A program made the position numbers and the translations under genes. The notes below the pieces were generated by a model, which had not been told where the DNA came from, did no database searches, and worked only from the letters and a program-made list of their open reading frames with translations. Positions 20,403 to 29,328 of a stretch of 35,465 nt of DNA are shown here, in pieces; position 1 is the first letter of the stretch, and the number at the start of each line of letters is the position of its first letter. Source of the DNA: Deltaproteobacteria bacterium (lineage in GTDB: Bacteria > Desulfobacterota_D > UBA1144 > Nemesobacterales > UBA2774); assembly GCA_029262255.1 (NCBI GenBank), contig JAJCZT010000087.1, positions 1 to 35,465 of the forward strand, in the 5' to 3' direction.

Positions 20403-21206
20403 ATGAGTGCAAATACCGACTTAAAAGAAATTGTGGAAGAACTAAAGACATACCTGGAGTTTCAAAAATCTATGGGTGTAAAAACTGTCTTCGCCCAAAA
20501 GACTCAAACCATTAATGATGCGCCTGTAATATCTGAGAAGACCAAACCAAGGACTGAAACCATGACCAAGAAAAACAATACTGCTGAAGAAGAAATAATC
20601 ACAATTGACGGACCCACGGCCCTGTTTGATGGCTCCAAAACTATGACGCTTGAGGAAATTAGAGAGGAGATTGGGGACTGCACCAGGTGCAAGCTGCACG
20701 AAGGCAGGACAAACCTTGTATTCGGAGATGGCAACCCAAAAGCGAAACTTGTATTTGTGGGGGAAGGCCCCGGGCGTGATGAGGATATGCAGGGAAAACC
20801 TTTTGTGGGACGATCCGGCAAGCTCTTAACTAAAATCATCGAGGCCATGGGACTTAAGAGAGAAGACGTCTATATTTGTAATGTTGTGAAGTGCCGCCCC
20901 CCTGACAACAGAACCCCTGAGCCCGATGAAATGTCCACTTGTGAGCAGTTCCTATTTAAACAGATAAGGTTTATTAAGCCTGAAGTTATAGTTTGTCTGG
21001 GAGCTACAGCTGCAAAGTCAATCCTCAAAACAAAGGCAAGCCTGGGCAGTTTGAGAGGTAAATTTCACATGTATAGCGGAACAAAACTTATGGTAACCTA
21101 CCATCCTGCGGCGCTGCTTAGGAATCCTAATTTTAAGAAGCCCGCCTGGGAAGATATGCAGGTTGTAATGAAAGAGTTGGGACTTCCGCTTCCTAAAACT
21201 AAATAA
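20403..21206 (+). CDS. Uracil-DNA glycosylase, family 4-like (Fe-S)
   Basis: CTRCKLHEGRTNLVFGDGNPKAKLVFVGEGPGRDEDMQGKPFVGRSGKLL, VVKCRPPDNRTPEPDEMSTC (candidate cluster cysteines), TYHPAALLRNP. Confidence 0.93.
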   Translation: MSANTDLKEIVEELKTYLEFQKSMGVKTVFAQKTQTINDAPVISEKTKPRTETMTKKNNTAEEEIITIDGPTALFDGSKTMTLEEIREEIGDCTRCKLHEGRTNLVFGDGNPKAKLVFVGEGPGRDEDMQGKPFVGRSGKLLTKIIEAMGLKREDVYICNVVKCRPPDNRTPEPDEMSTCEQFLFKQIRFIKPEVIVCLGATAAKSILKTKASLGSLRGKFHMYSGTKLMVTYHPAALLRNPNFKKPAWEDMQVVMKELGLPLPKTK

Positions 21207-21209
21207 CCA

Positions 21210-21286
21210 GGGCGATTAGCTCAGTGGATTAGAGCGCTGGCCTCCGAAGCCAGAGGTCGGGGGTTCGAATCCCCCATCGCCCGCCA
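21210..21286 (+). tRNA. tRNA-Arg (anticodon CCG), CCA encoded
   Basis: Cloverleaf folded by hand: acceptor GGGCGAT/ATCGCCC, D stem GCTC/GAGC, anticodon stem CTGGC/GCCAG with loop CTCCGAA, T stem GGGGG/CCCCC with TTCGAAT, discriminator G plus CCA. Confidence 0.97.
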
Positions 21287-21363
21287 CTTATTTAATAAAT
21301 TCAATATCAACATATAACCTGTTATAATAACAACCACCAAAAACAAATGCCTGGAGGCATATA

Positions 21364-22419
21364 ATGCTCAGAAAAACTGTTTGCGTTTTGTTGTTTATGG
21401 TGTTGTTCAATCTACCAAGTTTTGCCACCCTTCCGAAAGTCGCCATTGTCACAACAGGCGGAACAATCGTGATGAAGACCGATCCCAAAACAGGTGGAGC
21501 AGTGCCTGCGATGTCCGGAGACGAGCTTGAAAAATCAGTGCCGGGGATCGGGAAACTCGCCGACATTGTTGTCATCGAAGTCACGAATATTGACAGCTCG
21601 CAAATGACTCCGGCAATCTGGTCGACTCTTAGCCGCAAGGTGGATGAAATACTGGCCAAACCGGATATTGTCGGAGCGGTGGTTACTCACGGTACCGACA
21701 CGATGCCAGAAGGTGCGTATTTTCTCAATTTAACCCTGAAAAGTAACAAACCCGTTGTGTTCACAGGCGCCATGAATGATGCGTCCAGCCACAACCCTGA
21801 CGGTCCAGAGAACATATACAACGCCGTCGTGCAGGTACTGTCGCCAAATGCCAAGAACTGGGGCGTGACTGTAACGCTCGACAGCTACATAAACGGAGCG
21901 CGCGCGGTACGCAAAACCCAAACCACCAACGTACAAACTTTCGAATCAGGTGAGCAGGGTTACCTAGGCTACGTTTATGCCGGCAAGGTTACCCGTTTTA
22001 ATGACCGGCCCCGCCGCATCCGCCTGCCGCTGCCTGCCGACACCACAAAATCCTTACCTAAGGTACCTTTTATATATACGTACGCAGGCGCAGATGGAAG
22101 CTTTGTCCGGTATGCCGTTGATTCAGGCGCCCAGGGCCTGGTTGTTGAGGGTGTGGGGGCAGGCAACGTCAACGCCGATGTATATAAGGCCATTCAGTAT
22201 GCACTTGGTAAAAATATACCGGTCGTAATTTCCAGTCGGGTGTACTACGGCGCAGTAGAGCCGGTTTATGGTGACATAGGCGGCGGCAAGACCCTAGAGA
22301 ATGCGGGCTGCATCCTTGCAGGCGACCTTATGGGCACGAAAGCACGTCTGCTACTCATGCTGGGTATCGCACGGTACGGCAACGATACGGCAGAGCTGAG
22401 AAAACTGTTCAGCAATTAG
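21364..22419 (+). CDS. L-asparaginase, type II-like, with signal peptide
   Basis: MLRKTVCVLLFMVLFNLPSFA signal-like; VAIVTTGGTIVMK, VVTHGTDTMPEGAYFLNLTLKSNKPVVFTGAM active-site motifs. Confidence 0.95.
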   Translation: MLRKTVCVLLFMVLFNLPSFATLPKVAIVTTGGTIVMKTDPKTGGAVPAMSGDELEKSVPGIGKLADIVVIEVTNIDSSQMTPAIWSTLSRKVDEILAKPDIVGAVVTHGTDTMPEGAYFLNLTLKSNKPVVFTGAMNDASSHNPDGPENIYNAVVQVLSPNAKNWGVTVTLDSYINGARAVRKTQTTNVQTFESGEQGYLGYVYAGKVTRFNDRPRRIRLPLPADTTKSLPKVPFIYTYAGADGSFVRYAVDSGAQGLVVEGVGAGNVNADVYKAIQYALGKNIPVVISSRVYYGAVEPVYGDIGGGKTLENAGCILAGDLMGTKARLLLMLGIARYGNDTAELRKLFSN

Positions 22420-22564
22420 TTCGCTGCATTGGTATTTTACGAGACTCAGTGCGCAACTGTTTTTATTAATGATCTGAAAACTCAATATTCTCACAATGGG
22501 GGTTTTAATACGAGACTTACTTCTTTCTGAACTATAGTACTTTTTCTATTTCTGACAAAAACAA

Positions 22565-22593
22565 TTGACAGTGCATTTTGCAATAAATACAAT
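22565..22593 (+). promoter_or_regulatory. Near-consensus sigma70-type promoter
   Basis: TTGACA (22565-22570), 17-nt spacer, TACAAT (22588-22593). Confidence 0.6.
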
Positions 22594-22600
22594 AGTGATT

Positions 22601-22684
22601 ATGAAACCAAGCACGACAACAGTAATAATAATAAGTGTTATTGTTTTAATCGGACTTATAGCTTTCATGTGTGCGGGCCTTTAG
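22601..22684 (+). CDS. Putative 27-aa single-TM microprotein
   Basis: ATG...TAG encodes MKPSTTTVIIISVIVLIGLIAFMCAGL; hydrophobic; ATG lies 8 nt after the TACAAT -10 element. No evident Shine-Dalgarno. Confidence 0.4.
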   Translation: MKPSTTTVIIISVIVLIGLIAFMCAGL

Positions 22685-22781
22685 AAAACGGGCTTAAGCT
22701 ATTGAAGATAGGTAACGGTTTTATCCTGAGACCAGACAAGACCTGGAATCTCTTATTTCGCTTCACTAAAACTTCCAATAT

Positions 22782-22818
22782 AAAAAAGACAGCACAAGTT
22801 GGTATTAAACCCGTGCTG
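22782..22818 (-). terminator. Candidate Rho-independent terminator downstream of typA
   Basis: On the minus strand: CAGCAC, 17-nt loop, GTGCTG, then TCTTTTTTA; located 42 nt past the typA stop. Confidence 0.5.
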
Positions 22819-22859
22819 CCCCGTATCTTAAATTTTTATTAAACAGTTTCCAAACAATA

Positions 22860-24680
22860 TTAATCTTTAGCTCTCTTCTCTAATATAGCCCTTTTCCCGG
22901 CGTCAAGCTCCATCTTGCGCAGTCTCATGCTCTCAGGAGTAATCTCAACAAGCTCATCCTCAGCAATAAACTCAATTGCCTGATCCAAGGAAAGTGGTCT
23001 TGAGGGTCTTAAAACAACCGTTGCTTCAGAAGTGGAGCTTCTCATATTTGTGAGCTTCTTCTCTTTTGTAATATTTACCGTAAGGTCCCCGCTTCGGTTC
23101 CTCTCTCCGATTATCATTCCCGCATATACCGGTGTGGTTACCTCAACAAAAAGCTCGCCCCTGTCAACCATAGCGAGGCTTGCGTATGTCGTTATTTTCC
23201 CTGCACGGTCTGAGACCAGGGCACCTGTTAATCTTTGCGGAATAGGTCCGTACCAGGGCTCATAACCATCAAATAGGGTATTCATTACTCCCGATCCCTT
23301 GGTATCAATCAGGAACTGGCTTCTAAAACCAATTAGCCCTCTGGAGGTAATTACAAATTCCATGTCCACACGCCCGTTCCCGTTGTTGTGAAGATTCACC
23401 ATTCGCCCCTTTCTTTTGGCAACGTTCTCAGTAATAACTCCCACGAATTCCTCAGGTACATCAATAAAAATGCGTTCAACCGGCTCTGTAACCCTGCCGT
23501 TTTCTTCTTTTGTTATAACTGTAGGTTTGGAGACCATAAACTCATAGCCCTCACGTCTCATAGTTTCAATCAGCACCGCCATCTGAAGCTCTCCGCGCCC
23601 CGCAACCTCAAACGCATCGGCCCGATCGGTGTCCTTGATCTGAATAGAAACATTTCTCAGCTTTTCCCTGTCCAGCCTCTCCCTTATCTGGCGGGAGGTT
23701 AAAAATTTGCCTTCTCTTCCGGCAAACGGGCCGCTGTTGACATAGAAGATCATAGAAATTGTAGGCTCATCAACCTTTATACGCTCAAGCGGCACGGGAT
23801 TATCGACATTTGAAACCGTATCCCCAATTTGAACGTTCTCCTCACCTGCAATAGCAATAATATCCCCAGCTTCAACTTTCTCGACCTGTGTTTTCTCAAG
23901 CCCGGAGTACGTATATAAAACAGAAATTTTTATTGTGGACACGGAGTCGCCTTCACCACATAGGGCGTAACTGCGGTTGGACTCAAGCTCCCCACTCATC
24001 ATTCGTCCTATGGCCAGCCTTCCGACATAGTTATCATAATCTAGATTGGTAACGAGAAACTGTGTAACAGAGCCGTCCCCAACTTCAGGTCCTGGAATTG
24101 AGGAGACTATCTGGTCGAAAAGAGGGATTAGATTGGTTGATGAATCATCGATTTTATTGTGAGCCGCACCTATTTTCGCGTTTGTATATATGATAGAAAA
24201 CTCAATCTGCTCCTCGTTTGCGTCAAGCTCGATGAATAGATCGTACACTTCGTCTATTACCTCATCCGGACGGGCATCAGGTCTATCGATCTTGTTAATC
24301 ACCAGTATGATCGGCAGCTTTTTCTCAAGGGCTTTCTGCACAACAAAACGAGTTTGAGGTAAAGGCCCCTCGCTTGCGTCAACTAAAAGCAACGCTCCGT
24401 CCACCATATTCAAGCTTCGCTCAACCTCTCCTCCAAAATCCGCGTGCCCCGGTGTATCGACAATATTAATCTTGATGTCTTTATAGCGAACTGCAGTGTT
24501 TTTAGCCGTTATGGTTATCCCGCGCTCTTTCTCAAGATCCATCGAGTCCATGACCCTTTCTTCAATATGCTGGTGTTCATGGTAGACTCCGCTCTGCTGA
24601 AGCATCGCATCAACGAGGGTGGTCTTACCGTGATCAACATGAGCTATAATCGCTATGTTTCTGATATTATCCTTTCTCAT
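22860..24680 (-). CDS. typA: Ribosome-associated translational GTPase TypA/BipA
   Basis: 606 aa; [61 protein letters not shown], TypA-specific C-terminus. Confidence 0.97.
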   Translation of the reverse strand: MRKDNIRNIAIIAHVDHGKTTLVDAMLQQSGVYHEHQHIEERVMDSMDLEKERGITITAKNTAVRYKDIKINIVDTPGHADFGGEVERSLNMVDGALLLVDASEGPLPQTRFVVQKALEKKLPIILVINKIDRPDARPDEVIDEVYDLFIELDANEEQIEFSIIYTNAKIGAAHNKIDDSSTNLIPLFDQIVSSIPGPEVGDGSVTQFLVTNLDYDNYVGRLAIGRMMSGELESNRSYALCGEGDSVSTIKISVLYTYSGLEKTQVEKVEAGDIIAIAGEENVQIGDTVSNVDNPVPLERIKVDEPTISMIFYVNSGPFAGREGKFLTSRQIRERLDREKLRNVSIQIKDTDRADAFEVAGRGELQMAVLIETMRREGYEFMVSKPTVITKEENGRVTEPVERIFIDVPEEFVGVITENVAKRKGRMVNLHNNGNGRVDMEFVITSRGLIGFRSQFLIDTKGSGVMNTLFDGYEPWYGPIPQRLTGALVSDRAGKITTYASLAMVDRGELFVEVTTPVYAGMIIGERNRSGDLTVNITKEKKLTNMRSSTSEATVVLRPSRPLSLDQAIEFIAEDELVEITPESMRLRKMELDAGKRAILEKRAKD

Positions 24681-24891
24681 ATAAATATATTCCTCTCCTT
24701 AATAAAGGAAATCCTTAAGCTTCGTGGATCTAGTAGGGGATTAACTATAGATTAAGTACAAACGTGCTTACTATTCCAGACGCTAAAATCATATAAAACT
24801 ACCCTAATAATCCAGACTCTTAAGCGAAAATCAAACTATATTATTAATAAGCGCGGATTAATATGTTGTGTGAGGGATTATTAAGTCGGAA

Positions 24892-26628
24892 TTAAGTGTT
24901 AAAGGGACTGCTATTTTTAATTGATTCAATCTTTTCTCTAATTTCCTGCACCCTCTTTTTAGATTCTTGTAGCTTCTGTGCTTCAATTTTGTAGAAATTT
25001 TTAAGAGGTACGAGCGAATCAGTGACCTGAAGGCTTATCCCATCAAAATCGCGTTCAAGCTGTGAGCTAACACTGGAAGTAAGCTCCTCGATAAGCGCAT
25101 CTACTTTCTGATTAAACTCCTTCATAGCATCCCTTCTCTTTTTAGGAAGAATAGCAAACGCAGTGGCCATTACCGCAATGGTCGCCAATATGCCGGTAAT
25201 ATCCACTATGAAAGAAGAAAAAGCCGTCACAACGGCAGTACCGATAGCAAGCGTTCCTACCTGAACTCCCAGCACCGAAGCCACCGCCCCCCTTGCGGAG
25301 TCAACGAGGTTTCCCCCAAGCACAGTTGGGTCGATACTTTTCCTTTTCGCCTCAAGCTCGGATCTAACGGTATCTATAAGCCTCGTCCTGTCATATGTAA
25401 AGCCTGAACTCATACTTGGCGCCTCAGGCTTTATTGAGCTATTATAAAAATCAATCGTGCTGTCAACAAGCGTCCTGGCCGATTTCTCAGTCCAGGTAAC
25501 CATTGAGTCAAGGTCCTTCTCAAGCTCAGTCACTGTCTGGCGGGAGACCTGATACTCAAACTCCTTGGCTATTTTTTGTTTACTGATCAGTTTAAATATA
25601 TTTTGGAACCTAATAAGATCATCTATAAATTGGATCCCTCTTGTTTTAAATTCCAGCAATCTGCTTCTGATTCTTTCAGTGAACTGCGTGGAATTCCCAG
25701 TAATTTCATCCTTCATTCCGTCCAGCTTTCCTTGAAATTCTGTAAGCTTCTCGGTGTCTTGAGATATTTTATCCAGGTTAGTATCAAGTGCTCTCTGTGT
25801 CTCAGAGCAAAGACTCAAGGCAAGCTCAGAAGAGCTTTTTATTTTTAATATGACCCTCTGCTCTTCACCTAGAGTTTTGAATATATATTCCTCAAGCTCC
25901 TCAAAACCGCTCTTTGTATAAAGTCCCGAATCTGAACTCGCTTTAGCCTGTCTTGCCTGCATGGCTGATACCGGAATAACGTGGGGTTTGAACTGAAACT
26001 CCCGCTCGAGCTCACTTGCCGTATGTGTTATCAGCTGGTCCAACTCCTGGTCATCCTTAGCTATATCAATCTTATTTAGAACGAAGACTATATTTCTAAG
26101 CCACTGTTCTTTGATAAATTCTATGAGCTTAGCTTCGCTTCTAGTTACCGCGCGTTCCGCTCCTATCGTAAAAAACACAATATCCGCTTTAGGTATGAAC
26201 TCCTCTGTAAGTTTTTGGTGCTGCTCTATGGTTACATTAGTACCTGGGGTATCGACCAGAAGGATTCCTTTAAGCCTGTCCTCAGGAATAGAAACAAAAC
26301 GGCAGCCGTTCTCTAAAGACTCTACTTTTTGATCACCGTAGCGCATTACCGTTATCTCGTCTGTGGTAGGGGTAATTCCTTCCGGCAGAACGTCCTGTCC
26401 CAAAAGAGTGTTTATAATAGAGGACTTTCCGGTACTGAACTCGCCTATAAACACGATTGAAAACAAATTCTCTAAATTCTCTATAGCCGCTTTTAGCTTA
26501 TTTTTAAGATCTTCGTCGGAGAGGATTCCTATTTCAGCCAAAAGAGAGGTAAGCAGCAGCCTTTCTTCGAGAATTATATTTGAGTATTTTTCGTTTAGTA
26601 TTTGCATAAGATACTCGTATTCTATCAA
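24892..26628 (-). CDS. Dynamin-like GTPase with C-terminal hydrophobic segment
   Basis: IVFIGEFSTGKSSIINTLLGQDVLPEGITPTTDEIT (P-loop, G2), LLVDTPGTN (G3), VLNKIDIA (G4); hydrophobic GTLAIGTAVVTAFSSFIVDITGILATIAVMATAFAIL. Confidence 0.9.
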   Translation of the reverse strand: MIEYEYLMQILNEKYSNIILEERLLLTSLLAEIGILSDEDLKNKLKAAIENLENLFSIVFIGEFSTGKSSIINTLLGQDVLPEGITPTTDEITVMRYGDQKVESLENGCRFVSIPEDRLKGILLVDTPGTNVTIEQHQKLTEEFIPKADIVFFTIGAERAVTRSEAKLIEFIKEQWLRNIVFVLNKIDIAKDDQELDQLITHTASELEREFQFKPHVIPVSAMQARQAKASSDSGLYTKSGFEELEEYIFKTLGEEQRVILKIKSSSELALSLCSETQRALDTNLDKISQDTEKLTEFQGKLDGMKDEITGNSTQFTERIRSRLLEFKTRGIQFIDDLIRFQNIFKLISKQKIAKEFEYQVSRQTVTELEKDLDSMVTWTEKSARTLVDSTIDFYNSSIKPEAPSMSSGFTYDRTRLIDTVRSELEAKRKSIDPTVLGGNLVDSARGAVASVLGVQVGTLAIGTAVVTAFSSFIVDITGILATIAVMATAFAILPKKRRDAMKEFNQKVDALIEELTSSVSSQLERDFDGISLQVTDSLVPLKNFYKIEAQKLQESKKRVQEIREKIESIKNSSPFNT

Positions 26629-26756
26629 TTATAACCAAGATAATATATAAAGAGTATCCGGATAAATAAAAACATAGCCCATATTTTCAGGAATCCAATG
26701 GAGGAAGAATACATCCTTGTAAATGAATTAAGGTACAGTAAACTCAGTAATGCCGG

Positions 26757-29003
26757 ATGAAAAACGGAATGCAAACCAATATAGAAACCTTAGTCCCTAA
26801 GATATCGATATTTAACATTGGATTTATTACTTTCCTGATACTATTTTGCTCATTCGGTATAAATAACGGCAATTGGGCTCACGCCTCGGAATCAAAACAG
26901 ATGAAACATTCAAATAGATTAAAAAATGAACAAAGCCCCTATCTGCTTCAGCATGCCGACAACCCGGTAGATTGGTACCCCTGGGGGGAAGAGGCTTTTG
27001 AAAAAGCCAGGAGAGAAAATAAGCCGATATTGCTATCCATCGGATATTCCACTTGCCATTGGTGTCATGTGATGGAGCATGAATCGTTTGAAGATGAAGA
27101 TGTGGCAAAACTTATGAACGAAACCTTCGTATCAATCAAGGTCGACCGGGAGGAAAGGCCTGACATCGATAACATCTATATGACTGTGTGTCAGATGCTC
27201 TCTAAGGGGGGATGCGGCTGGCCGTTAAATGTTTTTATGACGCCTGACAAAAAACCCTTTTTCGCCGCTACGTATATCCCCAGAGAAAGCCGATATGGAA
27301 GGGCGGGAATGATGGAGCTTGTGCCAAAAATAAAAATGGCCTGGGAAAAAGATAATGAGAACATTCTAAATTCTGCAGACAATATTACCGCTGCTCTTAA
27401 GAAAGCAACTGATGTATCAAAGGGGACAGAAGGTAAAGAGCTTTCTACAAAAACCCTAGATACCGCTTACAGCCAGCTACTTAGAAACTTTGATGAGGAA
27501 AACGGCGGTTTCGGCAGATCTCCGAAGTTTCCCACCCCACATAACCACCTGTTCTTACTCCGCTACTGGAAGCGCACCGGAGACGGGCAGGCACTAGATA
27601 TGGTTCAGAAGACACTTGATGAAATGCGCCTTGGCGGCATGTATGACCATGTTGGATTCGGTTTTCACCGTTATTCCACAGATCCCAACTGGCTGGTGCC
27701 TCATTTTGAAAAGATGCTTTATGACCAGGCAATGCTGGCTATGGCATACACTGAGGCTTACCAGGCTACCGGGAAGAAAGAATATGAAAATACTGCGCGT
27801 GAGATATTTACTTATGTGCTTAGAGATATGACCTCCCCTCAAGGAGGGTTCTATTCGGCAGAAGATGCGGATAGCGAAGGGGAAGAGGGGAAATTTTATG
27901 TCTGGACGGAAGAGGAATTAAAACAAACCTTAGGCGATAAAGAAGCAGAATTAGTAATTACGACGTTTAATACAAGCAAATCAGGCAATTTCGCTGAAGA
28001 AGCTGGTGGACATAAAACGGGTGCGAATATACTGCATCTTAAAAAACCCCTGTCTCAAATTGCTTCTTCCTATGATATAACAGAAGAAGAGTTTAATCAG
28101 AGAATTGAGAAGGCCCGGGTGACATTGTTCAGTGAGCGTGAAAAAAGGATACACCCATATAAAGACGATAAGATTCTTACAGACTGGAATGGACTCATGA
28201 TAGCGGCGCTTGCAAAAGCGGGAAGAGTTTTCAATGAAGCGGTCTATACGGATGCTGCAAAGCGCGGTGCTGATTTCATATTAAAAGATATGCGCGATGA
28301 CCAGGGGAAACTCCTTCACAGATATAGGGAAGGAAAGGCGGGAATTACGGCTAACGTAGATGATTATGCTTTTTTGATCTGGGGACTCCTTGAGTTATAT
28401 GAGAGCACCTTTGACATTGAATATCTTAAATCCGCTATTTCGCTTCAAAATCAAATGGACAAGGGGTTTTGGGACGACAAATACGGGGGCTATTACTTCA
28501 CCTCAAATGACGCTGAGGAATTGATATCCCGGCAAAAAGAGATATATGACGGGGCCATCCCCTCTGGGAACTCTGTCGCCGGGCTTAATCTGCTTAAACT
28601 AGCCAGAATTACAGGCAATGTAGGTTATGAAGAAAAGGCCGCCAAACTTGGTAAGGCTTTTTCTGAAACTATTGAACGCGGCCCGATGGCATACACGCTA
28701 TTTATGACGGGGCTTGATTTTGGAATAGGACCTTCATTTGAGGTAGTTATAGTTGGAGACCCGGGGGCGGAAGACACAAAGGCTATGATTGAAGCCGTTA
28801 GAAAAACCTATCGTCCCAATAAAGTAGTGCTGCTTCGTGGAACAGAGAAGAACTCTGAGATTACGGAAATCGCAGAGTTCACAAAAGGACAGTCGAGCCT
28901 GGATGGAAAAGCTACAGCATACGTATGCCTAAATCATGTATGCAATCTCCCAACAACTGATGTGAATGAGATGGTTGAACTACTCACGCCTGAAAAATCA
29001 TAA
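26757..29003 (+). CDS. DUF255/thioredoxin-fold protein (YyaL / SPATA20-like) with N-terminal hydrophobic segment
   Basis: 748 aa; [72 protein letters not shown]. Confidence 0.94.
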   Translation: MKNGMQTNIETLVPKISIFNIGFITFLILFCSFGINNGNWAHASESKQMKHSNRLKNEQSPYLLQHADNPVDWYPWGEEAFEKARRENKPILLSIGYSTCHWCHVMEHESFEDEDVAKLMNETFVSIKVDREERPDIDNIYMTVCQMLSKGGCGWPLNVFMTPDKKPFFAATYIPRESRYGRAGMMELVPKIKMAWEKDNENILNSADNITAALKKATDVSKGTEGKELSTKTLDTAYSQLLRNFDEENGGFGRSPKFPTPHNHLFLLRYWKRTGDGQALDMVQKTLDEMRLGGMYDHVGFGFHRYSTDPNWLVPHFEKMLYDQAMLAMAYTEAYQATGKKEYENTAREIFTYVLRDMTSPQGGFYSAEDADSEGEEGKFYVWTEEELKQTLGDKEAELVITTFNTSKSGNFAEEAGGHKTGANILHLKKPLSQIASSYDITEEEFNQRIEKARVTLFSEREKRIHPYKDDKILTDWNGLMIAALAKAGRVFNEAVYTDAAKRGADFILKDMRDDQGKLLHRYREGKAGITANVDDYAFLIWGLLELYESTFDIEYLKSAISLQNQMDKGFWDDKYGGYYFTSNDAEELISRQKEIYDGAIPSGNSVAGLNLLKLARITGNVGYEEKAAKLGKAFSETIERGPMAYTLFMTGLDFGIGPSFEVVIVGDPGAEDTKAMIEAVRKTYRPNKVVLLRGTEKNSEITEIAEFTKGQSSLDGKATAYVCLNHVCNLPTTDVNEMVELLTPEKS

Positions 29004-29070
29004 GATATTTATATGAAAATCTTTCAGAAAAAGAACATTTCAAATAAAATTCCGCTATAATATATGTGTA

Positions 29071-29098
29071 TTGATTTTCGATTTATTGCTTTTATAAT
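29071..29098 (+). promoter_or_regulatory. Candidate sigma70-type promoter
   Basis: TTGATT (29071-29076), 16-nt spacer, TATAAT (29093-29098). Confidence 0.5.
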
Positions 29099-29103
29099 AT
29101 CGG

Positions 29104-29135
29104 ATAGAAGGTGCCATAAATAGAAGGTGTCATAA
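29104..29135 (+). repeat. 16-bp tandem direct repeat (2 copies, 15/16 identical)
   Basis: ATAGAAGGTGCCATAA followed directly by ATAGAAGGTGTCATAA. Confidence 0.85.
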
Positions 29136-29169
29136 GTAGTTTTAAACTAATTAACGGAGGGCAGGGAGC

Positions 29170-29328
29170 ATGCCTAGAAAAGCTCGAAGAAAAATAAAGG
29201 ATCTCGTAGAAATGCTTGAGGATCCGGACAATTCCGGATACATCGGCGGCGACTACGAAGATATGATGGAGCTTTTGGATGAAGAGCTTGATTCAGAAGA
29301 GTTGGAAGATCAAGAAGAAATAGAATGA
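29170..29328 (+). CDS. Small acidic protein of unknown function (52 aa)
   Basis: ATG at 29170 to TGA at 29328: MPRKARRKIKDLVEMLEDPDNSGYIGGDYEDMMELLDEELDSEELEDQEEIE; upstream ACGGAGGGCAGGGAGC provides purine-rich SD candidates; promoter upstream. Below the 60-aa track cutoff. Confidence 0.7.
   Translation: MPRKARRKIKDLVEMLEDPDNSGYIGGDYEDMMELLDEELDSEELEDQEEIE

Noticed and set aside
20504-20848. 114-aa minus-strand ORF opposite the uracil-DNA glycosylase
   Set aside because: Antisense shadow of a confidently assigned gene.
22790-22818. The CAGCAC/GTGCTG hairpin as a terminator for a plus-strand transcript from 22600
   Set aside because: The plus strand lacks an immediate T run after the hairpin (CCCCGTATCTTAAATTTTT); the T run is on the minus-strand side, so it fits typA termination better.
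21287-22859. Possible integrative element using tRNA-Arg as attachment site
   Set aside because: No duplicated tRNA 3' end seen downstream and no integrase or other mobile gene; only composition and location support it.
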